A stretch of 64,000 nucleotides of DNA from Homoserinimonas aerilata (lineage in GTDB: Bacteria; Actinomycetota; Actinomycetes; Actinomycetales; Microbacteriaceae): NCBI RefSeq assembly GCF_006716125.1, contig NZ_VFOM01000001.1, positions 248,001 to 312,000 of the forward strand, read 5' to 3'. Made by a program: the position numbers and the translations under genes. Under the pieces are notes generated by a model. That model made no database searches, was not told the DNA's origin, and worked only from the letters and a program-made list of their open reading frames with translations. This document shows, piece by piece, positions 61,294-64,000 of this stretch. How positions within the stretch are numbered: the stretch's first letter is position 1; each line of letters starts with the position of its first letter.

Positions 61294-61560
61294 GCGTCGC
61301 GGCGCTACCGCGACCTGCTGCGCGGCTTCGTGCCCGAGCTGTTCACGGTGGACCCGGAAGGGACGATGGAACTCGTCGCGGCGCGCATCAGCGCACGGCA
61401 GCACGAATACATGCCGCCCGCCCTGCTGCAGTCGCAGTACGACACGCTCGAACAGTTGGCGCCGGATGAGCGGGGCATCATCGTCGACATCGCCGCGCCC
61501 ATCACCGCAGTAGTAGACCAGGTGCTGGCCGTGGTCGCCCCGCGCGCACTGACCAGTTGA
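61294..61560 (+). pseudogene. 3' fragment of a gluconate kinase gene
   Basis: About 88 codons read as the C-terminal half of GntK: RRYRDLLRGFVPELFTVDPEGT, ISARQHEYMPPALLQSQYDTLEQL and PDERGIIVDI. The first half with the P-loop is gone, and the fragment starts where the antisense GH3 fragment begins. It can have no kinase activity. Confidence 0.85.
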
Positions 61561-61586
61561 ACCGCTGCGCGGTCTGACTTAACCGC

Positions 61587-61623
61587 TGGTCGAGGTGCCG
61601 AGGGACGAGGCGGTCTCGAGACC
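61587..61623. repeat. dispersed GGTCGAG...GGTCTCGAGACC repeat
   Basis: CTGGTCGAGGTGCCGAGGGA and GGCGGTCTCGAGACC: another member, between the gntK remnant and kdgK. Confidence 0.8.
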
Positions 61624-61639
61624 TGCCCCCGCGATCGCC

Positions 61640-62584
61640 TCACCGCGAGACGGGGTCGCCTCCTCCGAGCAGCCCGAGTTCGCTGCGGCGCGGGCTGCCC
61701 TGCCAGTCGCCGCGCACCAGGCAGGCGAGCGCGCCGGCGGTGACGGCCGTCGTCAGGCAGGTGGCGACATCCTCACCGTTCAGTCGTTCCGCCAGGAATG
61801 CGCCCACGAAGGCGTCGCCGGCCCCGACCGTGTCGACGGGGTTCACCGGTACGGCGTCGCGCCGGTGTTCGGCCCCGTCGATGACGGCGACGGCCCCGTG
61901 CTCGCCCAGCTTGATCACGGCATGCTTCGCACCGGCCGCGATGAGCCTGTGCGCCAGCTCGAGCGGGTCATCCGCCTCGCCGACCACGATCGCGGCTTCG
62001 TCGTCGCCGGCGAACACGATGTCGATGTGGGGGAGCAGCCGCGCATACTCCGCGGCGGCCTCTTCGCGCGTCCAGAGTTTGCTGCGGTAGTTGAGGTCCA
62101 TCGAGATGGGCACACCGGCTTCGGATGCGGCGGTGACGGCGTCGAAGATCGTCTGCCGCATGGTCTCCGAGAGCGCCGGTGAGATCCCTGTCACGTGCAG
62201 CAGGGTCGCGCCGCGCACGAGCGCGAGGTCGATCTCGTCGCTGCGCAGCCGCCCGCCGGCGTTGCCGCGGCGGTAGTAGTAGACCTGCGTGCCCGAACCG
62301 GTGCGGTGCTCTTTGATCATGAGCGAGGTGGGTGCCTCCGAGTCGCGCACCGCCTCGACGCGCACGCCCTCCGCGCGCAGTTCGCGCACGATGAGTTCGC
62401 CGAGCGGGTCGGCGCCGACCTTGCCGATCCAGGTGACTTCGGTTCCGAGTCGGGCGAGCGCGACGGCGACATTGCTTTCGGCCCCGCCGTGGCTGAGGTC
62501 GAGGCTGTGCTCGTGCTGCAGTGGCCCGACGTTCGGGGCTCCGAGGAGGGCCATGGTCTCGCCGATGGTGACGACGCCGCTCAT
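61640..62584 (-). CDS. kdgK: 2-keto-3-deoxygluconate kinase (PfkB family)
   Basis: 314 residues. Start SGVVTIGETMALLGAPNVGPLQHEHSLDLSHGGAESNVAVALARLG is characteristic of KDG kinases; sugar-binding YYYRRGNAGGRL and the catalytic motif DTVGAGDAFVGAFLAERL follow. It phosphorylates 2-keto-3-deoxygluconate to KDPG, the substrate of the aldolase encoded upstream, with which it overlaps by 4 nt. Confidence 0.92.
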   Translation of the reverse strand: MSGVVTIGETMALLGAPNVGPLQHEHSLDLSHGGAESNVAVALARLGTEVTWIGKVGADPLGELIVRELRAEGVRVEAVRDSEAPTSLMIKEHRTGSGTQVYYYRRGNAGGRLRSDEIDLALVRGATLLHVTGISPALSETMRQTIFDAVTAASEAGVPISMDLNYRSKLWTREEAAAEYARLLPHIDIVFAGDDEAAIVVGEADDPLELAHRLIAAGAKHAVIKLGEHGAVAVIDGAEHRRDAVPVNPVDTVGAGDAFVGAFLAERLNGEDVATCLTTAVTAGALACLVRGDWQGSPRRSELGLLGGGDPVSR

Positions 62585-63249
62585 CGTGCCGACCCCGCGA
62601 TTGCGACGGCTTCCTGCGCGCGCCGTGCCAGAGCATCCAGTGACCCGCCCTTGAGCGCATCGCCGACGAGCGGTCCTCCGAGGCTGACGGCGAGTGCGCC
62701 GGCCTTCAGCCACGCGGGGATGTCGGCCAGGCCGACCCCGCCGGAGGGTACGAACTGGATGTCGGGGAACGGCCCGCGCAGGTGCCCGCCGAACTGCGGG
62801 CCGACGGTTTCGGCCGGGAACACCTTCACCGCGGTCGCCCCCGCCTCCCACGCGCTGAACAGCTCGCCGGGGGTGAGGCCGCCCGGGAACACGGGGACCC
62901 CGGCCGCGACGGCTGCCGCGATGACGTCCTCCCGCACGATGGGGGTGACCAGGTACTGGGCTCCGGCGTCGATGGCGCGCGCCGCCTGGCCGGTGGAGGT
63001 CACAGTGCCGATGCCGATCTCGGCCGCGCCGGCGACCCTGGCGAGCAGCGACGGCAGGTGCTCGATCGTGCCGGGGGTGGTCAGCGTCAGTTCGATCGAG
63101 CGCACGCCGTTCTCGACGAGAACGTCGACGACGGCGTCGTAGTCGCGGGGCTCGTTCGCGCGCAGCACCGCGATCACGCGGCTCTCGCGCAGCAGCGTCG
63201 ACGGCGTGGCGCGGGTCGGGCCCGCCGTGGTGGTCGGTGTCTCGGTCAT
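62581..63249 (-). CDS. eda: KDPG/KHG aldolase
   Basis: 222 residues. Catalytic E53 in RSIELTLTTPG and Schiff-base K142 in ATAVKVFPAETVGP, plus VPSGGVGLADIPAWLKAGA, identify the class I KDPG aldolase that yields pyruvate and glyceraldehyde-3-phosphate. Together with kdgK it gives a pathway from 2-keto-3-deoxygluconate, produced from hexuronates or gluconate-type sugars. AAAGGA lies 2 nt before the ATG. Confidence 0.95.
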   Translation of the reverse strand: MTETPTTTAGPTRATPSTLLRESRVIAVLRANEPRDYDAVVDVLVENGVRSIELTLTTPGTIEHLPSLLARVAGAAEIGIGTVTSTGQAARAIDAGAQYLVTPIVREDVIAAAVAAGVPVFPGGLTPGELFSAWEAGATAVKVFPAETVGPQFGGHLRGPFPDIQFVPSGGVGLADIPAWLKAGALAVSLGGPLVGDALKGGSLDALARRAQEAVAIAGSAR

Positions 63250-63270
63250 GGTCCTTCTTTCTTCGTTCTT

Positions 63271-64000
63271 CTACGAGAGTACGGATGCCTCGGCGGTCGA
63301 GTCGCGCACGACCAGCCGGGTGGGCACCGTCGCGGTGTGGTGGGGTTTCGGCTCGACGATGGCGGCGGCCGTCAGCGCCCCGAGCGTGCGTGCGGAGCTG
63401 TCGACGGTGGTCAGCGACGGCCAGGCGAGGCCCTCGGGAAGCGAGTCGTCGCATCCGATCACGCTCATTCGCGCCGGCACCTCGACGCCGGCGTCGCGCA
63501 GCGCCGAGAGCAGCCCGAGCGCGATCTCGTCGTTGAAGGCGATGATCGCGGTCGTGTGCGTCAGGTCGATCGAGGCCAGCGCGCGTCTGCCGCCCACGAA
63601 ATCGGGTGTCGCGGTTGCGGCGACGGCCAGGGGCATCCGCAGCTCTCTGCAGGCGCGTTCGAGGCTGCGCATCTTCTGCCGGCCCGACCATGACTGCGGC
63701 GGCCCGTCGAGGTAGGCGACGGAGCGGTGCCCGAGCGCGTGCAGGTGGCGCACCGCCTCGGCGAATGCGGGTTCGATGTCGAGCGTGATCTGCGCGAGAC
63801 GCTCGGGGAGTTCGAGCCGGTCGCCCGCGTCGCCGTCGAGCAGGCGGTTGGCGAGCACGACGGGCAGGCGGGCGGCCGCCGCGACGATGTCGGCGTCGGG
63901 CAGCCGGCTGGAGGCGAGCACGAGTGCGTCGACCTGGCCGGACATGCGGCGGATGAGCGCACGCTCCTGCTCGCTGCTCTCGTGGCTGTCGCCGACGAGG
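63271..64000 (-). CDS. LacI-family transcriptional regulator (5' end outside window)
   Basis: The frame enters from the right edge without a start and ends at 63271, 21 nt before eda. Visible is the periplasmic-binding-like sensor: QVDALVLASSRLPD, LPVVLANRLLDGD, ALGHRSVAYLDGPPQSWSGRQKMRSLERAC, IAFNDEIALGLLSALRDAGVEVPARMSVIGCDDS and LTTVDSSARTLGALTA. The helix-turn-helix lies outside. It is probably the repressor of eda-kdgK. Confidence 0.92.
   Translation of the reverse strand, partial: LVGDSHESSEQERALIRRMSGQVDALVLASSRLPDADIVAAAARLPVVLANRLLDGDAGDRLELPERLAQITLDIEPAFAEAVRHLHALGHRSVAYLDGPPQSWSGRQKMRSLERACRELRMPLAVAATATPDFVGGRRALASIDLTHTTAIIAFNDEIALGLLSALRDAGVEVPARMSVIGCDDSLPEGLAWPSLTTVDSSARTLGALTAAAIVEPKPHHTATVPTRLVVRDSTAEASVLS

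Noticed and set aside
61291..61404. N-terminal extension of the GH3 fragment
   Set aside because: It is read from the antisense of the gntK remnant and shows no GH3 similarity, so it does not rescue the gene.

Overview
The window is high-GC DNA from an actinobacterium, most likely a member of the Microbacteriaceae (Microbacterium/Leifsonia-like). This rests on the gene families present (a DUF559/MTES_1575-type nuclease, the PMT-type glycosyltransferase, HrpA with a DUF3418 tail, actinobacterial ABC-F) and on many genes whose start codon lies 6-7 nt after a TANNNT -10 box with no Shine-Dalgarno. It also rests on very frequent GCGGATGC/GCATCCGC words. The species cannot be named from sequence alone.

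Layout. 1-5712: two MFS permeases, a DUF4349 lipoprotein, an alpha/beta hydrolase and an aldo/keto reductase. 5713-9771: the aerobic ribonucleotide reductase locus (NrdR boxes, DnaA box, long leader, nrdA, a tiny CxxC open frame, nrdB, strong terminator). 9819-10933: two unknown genes and an IS3 remnant of lower GC. 11067-13806: a polar amino acid ABC importer. 13938-21842: hrpA, a PadR/membrane-protein pair, a VOC protein, and a membrane protein/winged-helix/methyltransferase cluster. 21848-26199: the propionate 2-methylcitrate operon (GntR-prpD-prpB-prpC). 26314-34366: aldo/keto reductase, TSUP permease, pdxH, a thioredoxin-fold DUF255 protein, CoA-binding protein, metY and a PMT glycosyltransferase. 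34367-34752: an intergenic region with a (TG)30 tract between palindromic repeats. 34753-44923: rsmI, the fructose PTS operon (fruR-fruK-fruA-ptsH), then metG-tatD-rsmA and ispE. 44924-47150: a repeat-dense zone around a DUF559 nuclease gene. 47151-52448: ABC-F ATPase, the methionine importer metQNI and a DksA/TraR-like zinc finger. 52537-58719: MarR, tRNA-Gln, glmU-prs, a small membrane protein, a Ppx/GppA phosphatase and an APC permease. 59047-64000: gnd, two gene remnants joined tail to tail (GH3 glycosidase and gluconokinase), then kdgK-eda and a LacI-type regulator that runs off the end.

Functionally this is mostly core and catabolic chromosome. Fructose uptake, gluconate/2-keto-3-deoxygluconate breakdown, propionate oxidation and methionine acquisition and synthesis (metQNI, metY) are clustered with informational genes. 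The unusual features are (1) a class I ribonucleotide reductase whose redox-tail cysteines sit in a separate 21-codon frame just after an in-frame amber stop, paired with an NrdB that has Phe at the radical-Tyr position; (2) a family of about 75-bp imperfect palindromes, one set in a 92-bp-period tandem array, flanking a DUF559 nuclease gene in opposite orientations and also flanking a 60-bp TG microsatellite elsewhere; and (3) a second dispersed repeat family found in at least 13 intergenic sites and inserted in frame in one coding gene.
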